Assembly: GCA_964452325.1 (NCBI GenBank) | Contig: CAYVLB010000002.1 | Coordinates: 1-40,373, forward strand | Reading direction: 5' to 3' | Source of the DNA: JALVCQ01 sp964452325 | Lineage (GTDB): Bacteria; Bacteroidota; Bacteroidia; JAADEI01; JALVCQ01 | DNA: 40,373 nucleotides | Shown here: positions 23,865 through 32,529 of the stretch, in pieces | Layout: each line of letters begins with the position of its first letter | How positions within the stretch are numbered: the stretch's first letter is position 1 | Position numbers and translations under genes: made by a program | Notes under the pieces: model-generated | What the model saw: only the letters and a program-made list of their open reading frames with translations | The model's database searches: none | What the model was told of the DNA's origin: nothing

Positions 23865-25174
23865 GACGTGAAATCAATAGTTGAGGTGGTACGATGAAAC
23901 ATAAGTCGGCCATTGACCCATGTGTGACTAACTTGTCCGTGCAAAATCGTGCCTTCTAATGGACTCCATTTGCATTTATAAAGAATATTTGATCGACTCA
24001 CTCGATAGGGTTGATCGATTGCCAGGAAACAGTCAGCTCGGTATCCTTCACGGATGGCGCCTACGCTTGCCAGCCCCATGCGACGGGCGGGATGGTAAGA
24101 AAGTAAGGTAGCCATATCTGAAACAGAGATAATACCTTGCTTGGCCAGTGTAAAAAGCACCGAAAAGGTATGTCCAACCATCGGCATTCCAGAAGGGGCT
24201 TTCCAATAGGATTGTTGTTTCTCGGCAAGGGTATGGGGAGCATGGTCCGATCCGATGGTATCAATTACGCCATCGCGGAGGGCTTGGCGAAGGGCAGCGC
24301 GATGGGTGGACGACTTAATAGCAGGGTTGCATTTGATTCGCCATTGAAGGGTAGCGAAATCGTCGTCAGTGAACCATAGATACTGCGGGCATGTTTCTAC
24401 GGTCAGTTCGGGATAATTTGGTTTGACATTGCGGAGGTAGCCTACTTCATCGGCAGTGGAAAGGTGAAGGATATGAAGTGGTGCTCGATATTGGTGTCCA
24501 AGCTCTACGACAAATTGGGTACTTTGGATGCAGGCTTCGGGCGGACGAATCATTGGGTGTACCGTAAAAGGGGGTGAACTTCCATATTTCCCTCGCACTA
24601 TTGATGCTTGTCGGCGGATGATGCGTTCGTCTTCGGAATGTACCAAGATGGGGGCAACGGTATTTGCCATTACTTTTTCAAGTGCCTGGAAATTAGTCAA
24701 TAGCAAGTTGCCCGTTGTGGACCCTAAGAATACTTTGATCCCGGCTGCACTTCCCTCTTCAATGGCTCGGAGGCATTCATCAGCATTGTTATTGGTAAGT
24801 GCGATATAGCTACGGATGGGCAGGGGGGAAGATTGTTGTGCCAGCCGTTGCTTTTCTGCCAAAATATTGCGTGAGGTGATCGGTGGCAGTGTATTGGGCA
24901 TGTCATACACTTGGGTTACGCCACCAGCAAGGGCCGCGCGTCCTTCGGAGGTGAAATCGCCTTTTGAGGTCAGCCCCGGCGTGCGAAAGTGGACGTGAAG
25001 GTCAATGATTCCCGGAAAAAGGAATTTCCCTTTGCCATGGATCTCCGTAACCCTAAAAGGAGGGGATAAAGAAGGGGCAATTTGCTCAAAACGTCCACGG
25101 CGAATCAACACATCACACGTAGAAACGCCGTCGGTATTGACCACCTGTACGTCTTTAATCAACCACTCTGGCAT
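23837..25174 (-). CDS. pyrC: Dihydroorotase (class I)
   Basis: The enzyme catalyses the reversible cyclisation of carbamoyl-aspartate to dihydroorotate in pyrimidine synthesis. Metal and substrate residues are visible: DLHVHFRTPG, YDMPNT, the Lys in GIKVFLGSTTG that becomes carboxylated, LVHSED, LHILHLSTADE, TVETCPQYL and DTIGSDHAPHT. Class I dihydroorotases normally have this HVHFR form. The ATG at 25174 (MPEWLIKDVQVVN) is chosen; a TTG at 25190-25192 overlapping the dnaN stop is an alternative. Some family members are hydantoinases or allantoinases, but the motif set and 446-residue length fit dihydroorotase. It lies between dnaN and a peptidase gene, overlapping the latter. Confidence 0.92.
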   Translation of the reverse strand: MPEWLIKDVQVVNTDGVSTCDVLIRRGRFEQIAPSLSPPFRVTEIHGKGKFLFPGIIDLHVHFRTPGLTSKGDFTSEGRAALAGGVTQVYDMPNTLPPITSRNILAEKQRLAQQSSPLPIRSYIALTNNNADECLRAIEEGSAAGIKVFLGSTTGNLLLTNFQALEKVMANTVAPILVHSEDERIIRRQASIVRGKYGSSPPFTVHPMIRPPEACIQSTQFVVELGHQYRAPLHILHLSTADEVGYLRNVKPNYPELTVETCPQYLWFTDDDFATLQWRIKCNPAIKSSTHRAALRQALRDGVIDTIGSDHAPHTLAEKQQSYWKAPSGMPMVGHTFSVLFTLAKQGIISVSDMATLLSYHPARRMGLASVGAIREGYRADCFLAIDQPYRVSRSNILYKCKWSPLEGTILHGQVSHTWVNGRLMFHRTTSTIDFTSCFTDSSLS

Positions 25175-25188
25175 GCCACCTGGGAGGA

Positions 25189-26298
25189 TCAAATCAGGGG
25201 CATCATGAGCATCATGTGGCGGTACCCTTCGGGTGGTGTAGCAGGCTCGAACACCACCGGCTTATTGTTGGCAAGCAGTTTCATCACAAGGGTATCTCCG
25301 TTCACCGCATTGATGATTTCCAGAAGGTCCTTGCCTTTGAATGCAATGTGAAAATCTTCGGTGTTTGATTGACATGTCAATTTTTCTTCTCCGGAAGTAT
25401 TAAAGCCAGTATCTTCCCCTTGAAGGATCATTTCGTTGTTACGGATCGAGAATCGCAAAAGTGTCTGGTCTTTCTCGGTTAGGATTAAGACTCGCCGCAT
25501 GGCGGTCAGCAAAGCGGACTTCTCTATCTCCACGTGATATAGTAGTTCAGCGGGGATGGCCACCCGATAATCCGGGAAACGGCGATCTAATAGGCGAGTG
25601 TACACTTCCACTGACTCGACGGTAAAACGCGCATGTCCTTGATCGTGCTCAATGGTGACTTCCCGATCGGCATCTTGGAGTAAGCCGCGTAGGTAATGAA
25701 TCGACGGGGCAGGTACCAAGAACGAATCGTCAGCGACGCCGGGCATCTCGGTTGAAAATATTGACAATCGCGTGGTATCGGTGGCAACCAAATTGAGCTG
25801 GTGATCTTTGACTTCGAAGAAAACCCCCATCATGTTTTCCCGAATAGAATCTTTTGACATGCAAAAGGCCGTTTTGGTCAGGGCTTGTTGGAGCAATTGC
25901 TCTGGTAGCCGCAGGGTTGAAGTGGGGTCAAATGGTGGTAAAGCAGGGAATTCTTCCAGAGGAAGGGAAGGGAAACGATAGGTTCCGCTACTGATGGATG
26001 CTTCGATCAGCGAGTCGTTACCCAGCGATTGAAGGGTTACGGGATTTTCGTTGAGCAATTTCAGCCAATCGTAAAAAATACGCCCTTTAATGAGGAAGGA
26101 AAAACTCTCGGATGCTTCGACACTGATATGACTGCGGATCGTCCGATCCAGATCGGTGCCCGTAATCGTCAACATGTTGTTTTCGATGTCTAACCGAATG
26201 AATTCCAACGAAGGCATCATTGCTTTGGCGGGAACCACTGAAATCACCGGGCGTAAGGCTTTCTCCAACAAGGATGCCGATACGGTAAAAGTTGTCAT
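25189..26298 (-). CDS. dnaN: DNA polymerase III beta subunit (sliding clamp)
   Basis: The 369-residue protein has the three-domain clamp length. Recognisable stretches are FTVSASLLEKALRPVISVV at the start, ITGTDLDRTIRSHI, VATDTTRLSIFS in the middle and the C-terminal YRHMMLMMPLI, the clamp's characteristic end (usual form MPMR). It encircles DNA and tethers the polymerase. The gene is not next to dnaA, as is common in Bacteroidota. A minus-strand TATTTTTG element 36-43 bp upstream can serve as its promoter. The downstream pyrC gene follows with no gap. Confidence 0.95.
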   Translation of the reverse strand: MTTFTVSASLLEKALRPVISVVPAKAMMPSLEFIRLDIENNMLTITGTDLDRTIRSHISVEASESFSFLIKGRIFYDWLKLLNENPVTLQSLGNDSLIEASISSGTYRFPSLPLEEFPALPPFDPTSTLRLPEQLLQQALTKTAFCMSKDSIRENMMGVFFEVKDHQLNLVATDTTRLSIFSTEMPGVADDSFLVPAPSIHYLRGLLQDADREVTIEHDQGHARFTVESVEVYTRLLDRRFPDYRVAIPAELLYHVEIEKSALLTAMRRVLILTEKDQTLLRFSIRNNEMILQGEDTGFNTSGEEKLTCQSNTEDFHIAFKGKDLLEIINAVNGDTLVMKLLANNKPVVFEPATPPEGYRHMMLMMPLI

Positions 26299-26333
26299 GC
26301 GCTTTTCTTGAAAAGAAATGTTTGGAGCGCTCG

Positions 26334-26341
26334 CAAAAATA
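26334..26341 (-). promoter_or_regulatory. Bacteroidota-type -7 element (TATTTTTG, minus strand) for dnaN
   Basis: CAAAAATA on the plus strand is TATTTTTG on the minus strand, matching TAnnTTTG. The predicted transcription start is near 26327, giving a 29-base leader to the ATG at 26298. TTGG (complement of 26362-26365), 20 bp upstream, is a fair -33 candidate. This makes dnaN the first gene of the dnaN-pyrC-peptidase unit rather than part of the rsmF message. Confidence 0.55.
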
Positions 26342-26381
26342 AAGGGTTAGCTCCAATATGGCCAAGGGATGTAAGCCGTTG

Positions 26382-27764
26382 TCAGGAGATGGGCTTGCGG
26401 ATACGCCATTTAGGTGGATAGGCATTGTTAATTCGACCGCTGGGCAGGGCTTTCCCCCACCCCAAGAAGCGTTGTTGATACGCCAAGAGCACCCACGTGC
26501 TTTGTCGCACTTGCATGTTCGGCGGAAGGGGAAGTGGATGCCCTTGTAGGTATTGCAGGGCAGACTTGTAGTCGAGTGGTACGACCGGATGTGAATGTGG
26601 GCTGTAAGCACCTTGAGAAAATGGCCACTCAGGGTGAGGGCGAATGGTTTTCCGATTTGAACGGGCGATACCAACACCAGCTTCCATATGGCGAAGTATA
26701 GGCAATTGTTGGAGGTGTCGGAACGTTTCATCAGGAATCGCCCGAATTTCGCAGTTCATTTGAATACATGCGGCACGAGGTATTGGCCAAGAAGACGGGC
26801 AGGGAAATTGACGAAGTGAATAATTTCGTTGTGATCTGCGGGGAAAACTACCATTAACCACAAAGGCTGTTACTGTCAATCCTTCACCCCGTACCCGATG
26901 GGGATAAAACTTGTAGATGGGATGTTCCCCTTTTGAAGTTAGCACACTGTCCACCACAATTCCCCAGTCTGGAGGGACCTCCCGGAAATGGGGTCGGATA
27001 ATTGCCCCGAAAACATCGTATATCCAGCGGACCTGTTCTTCGTTTTCCTCTGGTGAAAAAGTACATGTACTGTATATGAGAAGGCCGCCGGGACGTACCA
27101 ATTGTATGGCTACCGATAGGATATCACGCTGAGTACGGCTACATGCCACAACACGCCGCAATGACCATTCCGTTCGGCTGGCAGGTAGCTTTCGGAACAT
27201 GCCTTCTCCCGAGCAAGGTGCATCTACCAGCACCACGTCGAAGATGGGCGGGCATCCTTGCCAATCGGAGGGCCACCCCCGGGTGATGATTTTGGAGGCG
27301 ATTCCCCAGCGGGCAAGGTTTTCCAATAAGGTGGGGAAGCGACTGGCTTCCGGCTCATTGGCCGTGAGTGTTCCGCCGTGTTGGGAAATGTAACTAAGCA
27401 GGTGCGTACTTTTACCGCCGGGAGCTGCAGCAAAATCGAGGATATTTAATGGGCCGGATGGGGGAAGGAGGTAGGGGATGAACATACTGGAAGCGTCTTG
27501 GACATAGTAAGCACCGGCATGCCATAAGGGATCCAAAACGAATGCTGGCCGGTGGGTCAGATAAAATCCTTCATCAGGTGCCCATGGGACAGGCTCAGCA
27601 CCGGGTGGGAGATCCGAACGGCGCCCCTTCCAAGGATGAAGGCGTATGGCTACCTGGGGCACCTCAGATAATGATGCTTGAAGTTGTTCGGCCTCTTCAT
27701 CGCCCAATTGAATACGGATGCGTTGGAGAAATTCCGAAGGAAAAGTGTAGTTTCGAACATTCAT
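26382..27764 (-). CDS. RsmF-like rRNA (cytosine-C5) methyltransferase
   Basis: The 460-residue protein belongs to the NOL1/NOP2/Sun family. The SAM-binding motif is DFAAAPGGKSTHLLSYI; the two catalytic cysteines are in VDAPCSGEGMFRK and YSTCTFSPEENEEQV. The C-terminal third (LPILRHMEAGVGIARSNRK, PLDYKSALQYLQGHPL) matches the RsmF C-terminal domain. It methylates cytosines in 16S rRNA, or possibly tRNA. The start ATG at 27764 is only 20 bp from the divergent dnaG start, so its promoter must lie inside dnaG; a TATCTTTG on the minus strand at 27828-27835 is a candidate. Confidence 0.92.
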   Translation of the reverse strand: MNVRNYTFPSEFLQRIRIQLGDEEAEQLQASLSEVPQVAIRLHPWKGRRSDLPPGAEPVPWAPDEGFYLTHRPAFVLDPLWHAGAYYVQDASSMFIPYLLPPSGPLNILDFAAAPGGKSTHLLSYISQHGGTLTANEPEASRFPTLLENLARWGIASKIITRGWPSDWQGCPPIFDVVLVDAPCSGEGMFRKLPASRTEWSLRRVVACSRTQRDILSVAIQLVRPGGLLIYSTCTFSPEENEEQVRWIYDVFGAIIRPHFREVPPDWGIVVDSVLTSKGEHPIYKFYPHRVRGEGLTVTAFVVNGSFPRRSQRNYSLRQFPCPSSWPIPRAACIQMNCEIRAIPDETFRHLQQLPILRHMEAGVGIARSNRKTIRPHPEWPFSQGAYSPHSHPVVPLDYKSALQYLQGHPLPLPPNMQVRQSTWVLLAYQQRFLGWGKALPSGRINNAYPPKWRIRKPIS

Positions 27765-27784
27765 CCCAATAGCGCTGATCAGCT

Positions 27785-29701
27785 ATGGCCATCCCCAACG
27801 AAATTGTCGACCAGGTGCTGAGTGTGGCAAAGATAGAAGAAGTAATTGGTGAATTCATAACGCTGAAAAAGCGTGGAAAAGATTATGTCGGGTTGTGCCC
27901 ATTCCATTCCGAGAAAACACCATCTTTTTATGTTTCCCCTTCCAAGGGCATTTACAAGTGTTTCGGTTGTGGGCGGGGAGGAGGAGTGATTACCTTTTTG
28001 AAGGCGCATGAGAAGATGGGCTTTGTGGATGCGATCCGCTATCTGGCTGCTAAGTACGGAATTCCTGTTCCTGAAGATGTGGATGATGAAGTGGTTGCTG
28101 AAGAAGAACGCTTGCGCAAGCGCCTCATTTCGTTGATGGAATATGCCTATCAACACTATCGGAAGATGTTGGGCAGCCCAATGGGACAAACTGCCAGAAC
28201 TTACCTTCATGATCGAGGAATTCCCGAAGCTCTTATCGATCGTTTTGGGTTGGGATGGGCAAGTCCTAATGAACGTCTTTCGGAACGATTGCTTCAAATG
28301 GGAACGGAGTCCCAGTTGTTAGAAACCGCTGGATTGGGACGCTTGAAAGGGAAAAGATGGCAAGATGTCTTTCGAGATCGCTTGATCTTCCCTATTTTCT
28401 CGGTAAGTGGTCGGCCTATCGGATTTGCTGGACGGCTATTGGGAAATATTCCCAATGCACCGAAATACCTTAACAGCCCCGATACTCCCCTTTTCCACAA
28501 AAGCTCAGTTCTCTATGGGCTTTATCATGCCCGGGACGGTATCCGTAAGCAAGGATTTGCCATTGTTGTCGAAGGATATTTTGACGTGCTTGCTGTCCAT
28601 CACAGTGGCCTTTGTAATGCGGTTGCTCCCATGGGGACGTCTCTGACGCCCCACCAACTGAAAATACTTCGTCGATTTACGGATCGGGTGGTGTTTTTAA
28701 TGGATGGTGATATTGCGGGGCAACGTGCCACATTGAAAGGATTTCAACATGCAGCGGATTTGGACTTTAAGATTGAGGCGGTGCGATTGCCTGCAGGAGA
28801 AGATCCCGACAGTTTGATGCGTAGTAAAGGTCCATTAGCGTTGGCAGAATACATAGGTCGGCGAACCCACTTCTTGGAGTATATTCTGTCGCTTTATTCT
28901 TTGGATGATCCGGAAGCAAAATCGGAAGCCGTTCATCAAGCGCTTGGAGTGATTGCGCGTTTTTCGGATGCGGTGCGGCAGTCCACTTATGTGCAAAAGC
29001 TCTCGTCCCTTGCCCAGATCCCTGTCGGTGTTTTGTCGCAACGTCTGGGGCAGGTGATTTCAGAATACCGACGATCAATACAGTCGCCCCCCCCATTGTC
29101 GAAAGTATCAAACGAGCCTCCCCCATTGTCGTCAGATTTACTATTACCTGCCCGAATTGAACATGGGGTGGTGGAGATGGCGATTTTGCATGGCGATAAG
29201 CCGTGGGATGAAGAACATTCGGCAATTGAATGGATATATCAACAGACTGCATTGGCCCAATGGAATGATAAGGGCTTGAAAGAGTTGTTTGATTGGATAT
29301 ACAAATACTATACGGAGCATGGGCGGATGCCTACGCCGATGGAAATTCAGCGGACAGCACCGCTGTCGTTGCATTCGTGGTTGTCGGGTGTATGGATGCC
29401 TCCCAAAATCAGTGCTGGATGGCGTCGCCAGGCAGGTAGAACTAATGTGGAGATCCCCTTCAAGGAGCAAGTGGGGCGCGTCCTTGCCTTTTTTGAAATG
29501 TACCAGCTGACACAACGTTGGCAGGCCATTCGGCAGCAGATAGAAAGTGTACATCCCGATGAAGATGCTTCCGATTTGTGGGGAAAATTGCATGAGATAC
29601 ATGAACATATTCACCAACTGGCGCATACGTTCGGGTTGTCGCTCAACCCCTTCACATTACGCAATGCCTATATGGGTGGCTCCCCTCCTACGAAGGTCTA
29701 A
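27785..29701 (+). CDS. dnaG: DNA primase
   Basis: The 638-residue primase synthesises RNA primers for replication. The N-terminal CHC2 zinc ribbon reads CPFHSEKTPSFYVSP with CFGCG to close it (residues about 38-62). The catalytic core has the TOPRIM motifs VVEGYFDVLAVH near residue 262 and FLMDGDIAGQRA near residue 306. The C-terminal part would hold the helicase-binding domain. Proline-rich segments (QSPPPLSKVSNEPPPLSS) separate core and C-terminal domain. It diverges from rsmF with only 20 bp between starts, and its stop TAA forms part of the likely tgt promoter element. Confidence 0.96.
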   Translation: MAIPNEIVDQVLSVAKIEEVIGEFITLKKRGKDYVGLCPFHSEKTPSFYVSPSKGIYKCFGCGRGGGVITFLKAHEKMGFVDAIRYLAAKYGIPVPEDVDDEVVAEEERLRKRLISLMEYAYQHYRKMLGSPMGQTARTYLHDRGIPEALIDRFGLGWASPNERLSERLLQMGTESQLLETAGLGRLKGKRWQDVFRDRLIFPIFSVSGRPIGFAGRLLGNIPNAPKYLNSPDTPLFHKSSVLYGLYHARDGIRKQGFAIVVEGYFDVLAVHHSGLCNAVAPMGTSLTPHQLKILRRFTDRVVFLMDGDIAGQRATLKGFQHAADLDFKIEAVRLPAGEDPDSLMRSKGPLALAEYIGRRTHFLEYILSLYSLDDPEAKSEAVHQALGVIARFSDAVRQSTYVQKLSSLAQIPVGVLSQRLGQVISEYRRSIQSPPPLSKVSNEPPPLSSDLLLPARIEHGVVEMAILHGDKPWDEEHSAIEWIYQQTALAQWNDKGLKELFDWIYKYYTEHGRMPTPMEIQRTAPLSLHSWLSGVWMPPKISAGWRRQAGRTNVEIPFKEQVGRVLAFFEMYQLTQRWQAIRQQIESVHPDEDASDLWGKLHEIHEHIHQLAHTFGLSLNPFTLRNAYMGGSPPTKV

Positions 29702-29706
29702 ATTTG
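29699..29706 (+). promoter_or_regulatory. Bacteroidota-type -7 element (TAAATTTG) for tgt-lptG
   Basis: TAAATTTG fits TAnnTTTG and includes the dnaG stop codon. Transcription would begin near 29713, 13 bases before the ATG at 29726. No good -33 element is visible. Confidence 0.45.
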
Positions 29707-29725
29707 CCGTCCATTTGCCGGTTGC

Positions 29726-30844
29726 ATGCATTTCAAATTATTGGCTGTTGATCCGAATAGTCGGGCTCGAGCAGGTTGCTTGGTCACCGATCGGGGCGTA
29801 ATCCCTACCCCAATTTTCATGCCTGTGGGAACACGGGCAACGGTTAAAGGAGTGCATGCTTGGGAACTTCGAGAGCTTGTCGGTGCGAAAATTATTTTGG
29901 GCAACACCTACCATCTGTATTTGCGGCCGGGCATAGAGGTGATCGAATCGATGGGCGGACTCCATGCTTTTATGGGATGGGATCGTCCCATTCTAACCGA
30001 TAGCGGTGGATTTCAGGTGTATTCATTATCTAAGATTCGAAAAATTGAAGAGGGGGGAGTGTGGTTCCGGTCGCATTACGACGGCAGCGCCCATTTTTTT
30101 ACACCGACGAGAGTGTTGGATATTCAGCAAAGCTTCGGATCGGATATTATGATGCCATTGGATGAGTGTACCCCGTATCCGTGCGACTATGCGTATGCTA
30201 AACATTCGTTGCAGTTGACTCACCGTTGGTTGGATTCGGCAGTTGATTATTGGAAAGAACACTTCGANNNNNNNNNNCCGATCGTGCAAGGCAGCATCTA
30301 TGAAGACCTTCGGCGTTGGTCAGCTGAATATGTCCGAAAAGTAGACTCTTCAGGATATGCCATCGGGGGGTTGTCGGTAGGTGAGCCTCCCGCTTTGCGC
30401 AACCGGATGATTGAGATAACCACCGAGATGCTACCGCCCCTGTCGGCGCGTTACCTTATGGGGGTTGGCAAGCCTGAAGATATTTTGGATGCCATCGAAC
30501 GGGGCGTGGATATGTTTGACTGTGTGATACCCACCCGCAATGCCCGACATGGACTTGCCTACACCATGCACGGTACCATTAACCTCAAGAATGCCAAGTG
30601 GAAAAATGACCCCCAACCGTTAACGGATGATGATGAAACCTATTGTCCCTACGACAAGATGTATTCGCGGGCATATTTGCGTCACTTGATCATGAATGAA
30701 GAGCTACTCGGCATGATCATCTTGACCCTTCACAACCTTTGTTTTTTCCTGGAATTGGTACGAACCGCCCGTCAACACATCTTGGCAGGTGACTTTTCCG
30801 CATGGAAACAGCAGATCGCCCCTCAACTAAAACGCCGCATCTGA
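29726..30844 (+). CDS. tgt: tRNA-guanine transglycosylase (queuosine), interrupted by an assembly gap
   Basis: The enzyme exchanges G34 for the queuine precursor in tRNAs with GUN anticodons. Visible motifs: the catalytic Asp region TDSGGFQVYSLS near residue 92, PIVQGSIYEDLR, AIGGLSVGEP, RYLMGVGKPEDIL, and the nucleophile Asp in DMFDCVIPTRNARHG. Two of the three zinc-binding cysteines are missing: the region reads DETYCPYDKMYSRAYLRHL, keeping one Cys and the later His (LTLHN). Ten Ns at 30268-30277 happen to keep the frame, but from the family pattern I estimate that about six residues are missing there, so the real gap is longer. The stop shares one base with the lptF/G-type start. Confidence 0.93.
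   Translation: MHFKLLAVDPNSRARAGCLVTDRGVIPTPIFMPVGTRATVKGVHAWELRELVGAKIILGNTYHLYLRPGIEVIESMGGLHAFMGWDRPILTDSGGFQVYSLSKIRKIEEGGVWFRSHYDGSAHFFTPTRVLDIQQSFGSDIMMPLDECTPYPCDYAYAKHSLQLTHRWLDSAVDYWKEHFXXXXPIVQGSIYEDLRRWSAEYVRKVDSSGYAIGGLSVGEPPALRNRMIEITTEMLPPLSARYLMGVGKPEDILDAIERGVDMFDCVIPTRNARHGLAYTMHGTINLKNAKWKNDPQPLTDDDETYCPYDKMYSRAYLRHLIMNEELLGMIILTLHNLCFFLELVRTARQHILAGDFSAWKQQIAPQLKRRI
30268..30277. other. Assembly gap (10 N) inside tgt
   Basis: Ten consecutive Ns between the codons for KEHF and PIVQGS. The placeholder length equals that at 986-995, so the true size is unknown. Confidence 0.97.
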
Positions 30845-31935
30845 TGCGCTTTTTCCTTCGTTTCGATCGTTACTTGATGCGCCGTTTTATTGTAACATTG
30901 GTTTTTGCTCTGGTGGTTTTTACAGTGGTGATTATGGTATTCGATATGGTTGAAAAACTCGATGAATTTATCCGTCATAAGTTGTCGTGGCATGTCATTT
31001 TCCGAGACTATTACTCGATTTTTATTCCTTACTTTGTTTCTACGTTTTTGGCATTTTTTGCCTTTATCTCGGCAATTTTTTTAACTTCACGAATGGCTTA
31101 TGCTTACGAGTTGGTGGCGTTGGAGAATTCTGGTATTAGTCCCTGGCGAATGATGGTTCCTTATTGGGTGGTGGCCACAGGGGTTACGGTGGCTTCTTAT
31201 TATCTGACAGGTTGGTTCCTGCCGATGCATGCCGGGCGAATGATCAGCTTTGAGGCCAAATATCTCAAGCGCCCTCACTATTATCGGGAAGTCAATATTC
31301 ATCGCAGGATGGCGCCAGGATGGTTTGTTTACATGGAGGAGTATAATGTGCGCGATTCGATTGCATACAAGATGTCATTGGAAAAATTCGGTCCCTCTAA
31401 GGAAATGCAATACAAGGTAGTAAGCAGTTTTGCGCGCTGGTCCTCGACCGATAGTGGATGGTGGATACACGACTATCGAATACGTCGATTTGAAGGTGAA
31501 CAGATGGATGTGGTGGAAGGACGCCGAATGTTGGTACGCCTCCCACTGACGCCGACTGCCTTTGCCCAACATGCCATGCTGTTGCAAGTACTGACCAATG
31601 CCGATTTGAAACGTTTTATTGCGGAGGCTCGTCTCAAAGGTGCTTCGGAAATTCGCTATGCACAAGTAGAGCTGGCCAAACGGCAAGCATTATCGGTTGC
31701 CGCAATTATTCTTGTAACCATTGGGTTTTCGGTAGCTTCCAGACGCGTGCGGGGCGGTATGGGAATGCATCTTGGTTGGGGACTTCTGATTGGGTTTTCC
31801 TACATTGTTTTTCTACATATTTCTGCGACGGCTGCACTCAAAGCCAGCCTCCCACCGCAGCTGGGGGCTTGGTTGCCCAACCTTGCCTATGGTATTTTGG
31901 CAATTATTTTGGCGGTTCGGCGTCAGCGCGGGTAG
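30844..31935 (+). CDS. LptF/LptG-family (YjgP/YjgQ) lipopolysaccharide export permease
   Basis: The 363-residue inner-membrane protein has the family layout: an N-terminal RFDRYLMRRFIVTLVFALVVFTVVIMVFDMVEKLDEF segment (read in parts), two further membrane helices, a periplasmic beta-jellyroll (about residues 150-270) and a C-terminal block of three helices (LSVAAIILVTIGFSVASRR to LAYGILAIILAVRR). LptF and LptG form the membrane part of the ABC exporter that extracts LPS. The ATG at 30844 overlaps the tgt stop by one base and is preferred over an ATG at 30802 inside tgt. Pairing of tgt with this permease is common in Bacteroidota. The 3' end overlaps convergent plsY by 32 bp. Confidence 0.92.
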   Translation: MRFFLRFDRYLMRRFIVTLVFALVVFTVVIMVFDMVEKLDEFIRHKLSWHVIFRDYYSIFIPYFVSTFLAFFAFISAIFLTSRMAYAYELVALENSGISPWRMMVPYWVVATGVTVASYYLTGWFLPMHAGRMISFEAKYLKRPHYYREVNIHRRMAPGWFVYMEEYNVRDSIAYKMSLEKFGPSKEMQYKVVSSFARWSSTDSGWWIHDYRIRRFEGEQMDVVEGRRMLVRLPLTPTAFAQHAMLLQVLTNADLKRFIAEARLKGASEIRYAQVELAKRQALSVAAIILVTIGFSVASRRVRGGMGMHLGWGLLIGFSYIVFLHISATAALKASLPPQLGAWLPNLAYGILAIILAVRRQRG

Positions 31936-32527
31936 CAGAGCTGCCTAATTTGCGCTCCCTGCCTTGAAGGAGGCGGCGGATATTATCCCGATGGCTCCAA
32001 ATGATGATTAGCGGAAAGAGCCATACCCAGCTAATGCCCGATGTGGAACGAAAAAAATAGGTCATCATTGCTGCAAATAAGCAGCTTCCTACCAAAGAGC
32101 CCAACGATACATACCGTTTCCAGGCAATGATCCCCACAACCACCCCCGTGATAATGGCGGCTGACAACAGATGTGTTCCCCACATCACCCCTATGAGGGT
32201 GGCCACCCCCTTCCCACCACGAAATCCAGCCCATACCGGGAAAATATGACCGATAATCACCGCCACCCCAGCAGCCAATTGATGGGGCAGGTCCATGTTC
32301 CCAGTTTCCAGCCATCGGGGCCAACTTACCGCAAGGTATCCTTTGAATGCATCTATGAAGAAGGTTAATAACCCCCATTTCCATCCGAATGCACGTATCA
32401 TATTGGTCGCCCCAGCATTTCCGCTCCCCACTTTTCGAATGTCTTTTCCCTGCGCCTGGCTGATCCATATTGCTGTTGGGATGGATCCGAGTAGGTAAGC
32501 CACTACCCAGTATACCACGGATGACAT
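31904..32527 (-). CDS. plsY: Glycerol-3-phosphate acyltransferase PlsY
   Basis: The 207-residue integral membrane enzyme transfers the acyl group from acyl-phosphate to glycerol-3-phosphate, the first step of phospholipid synthesis. The three PlsY motifs are visible: LLGSIPTAIWI, VGSGNAGATNMIRAFG, and GHIFPVWAGFRGGKGVATLIG. Five or more membrane helices fit the family. I use the ATG at 32527 (MSSVVYW), 2 bp after the stop of the giant protein; a TTG at 32533 would overlap that stop. It is the last gene of the minus-strand unit starting at 39832. Confidence 0.95.
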   Translation of the reverse strand: MSSVVYWVVAYLLGSIPTAIWISQAQGKDIRKVGSGNAGATNMIRAFGWKWGLLTFFIDAFKGYLAVSWPRWLETGNMDLPHQLAAGVAVIIGHIFPVWAGFRGGKGVATLIGVMWGTHLLSAAIITGVVVGIIAWKRYVSLGSLVGSCLFAAMMTYFFRSTSGISWVWLFPLIIIWSHRDNIRRLLQGRERKLGSSATRADAEPPK

Positions 32528-32529
32528 GA

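Noticed and set aside
26087..26731. 214-residue minus-strand frame across the dnaN-rsmF junction
   Set aside because: It lies in another frame over two well-supported genes and has no recognisable domain.
28767..29252. 161-residue minus-strand frame opposite dnaG
   Set aside because: Antisense to the primase coding region; composition is typical of an antisense shadow and no motif is visible.
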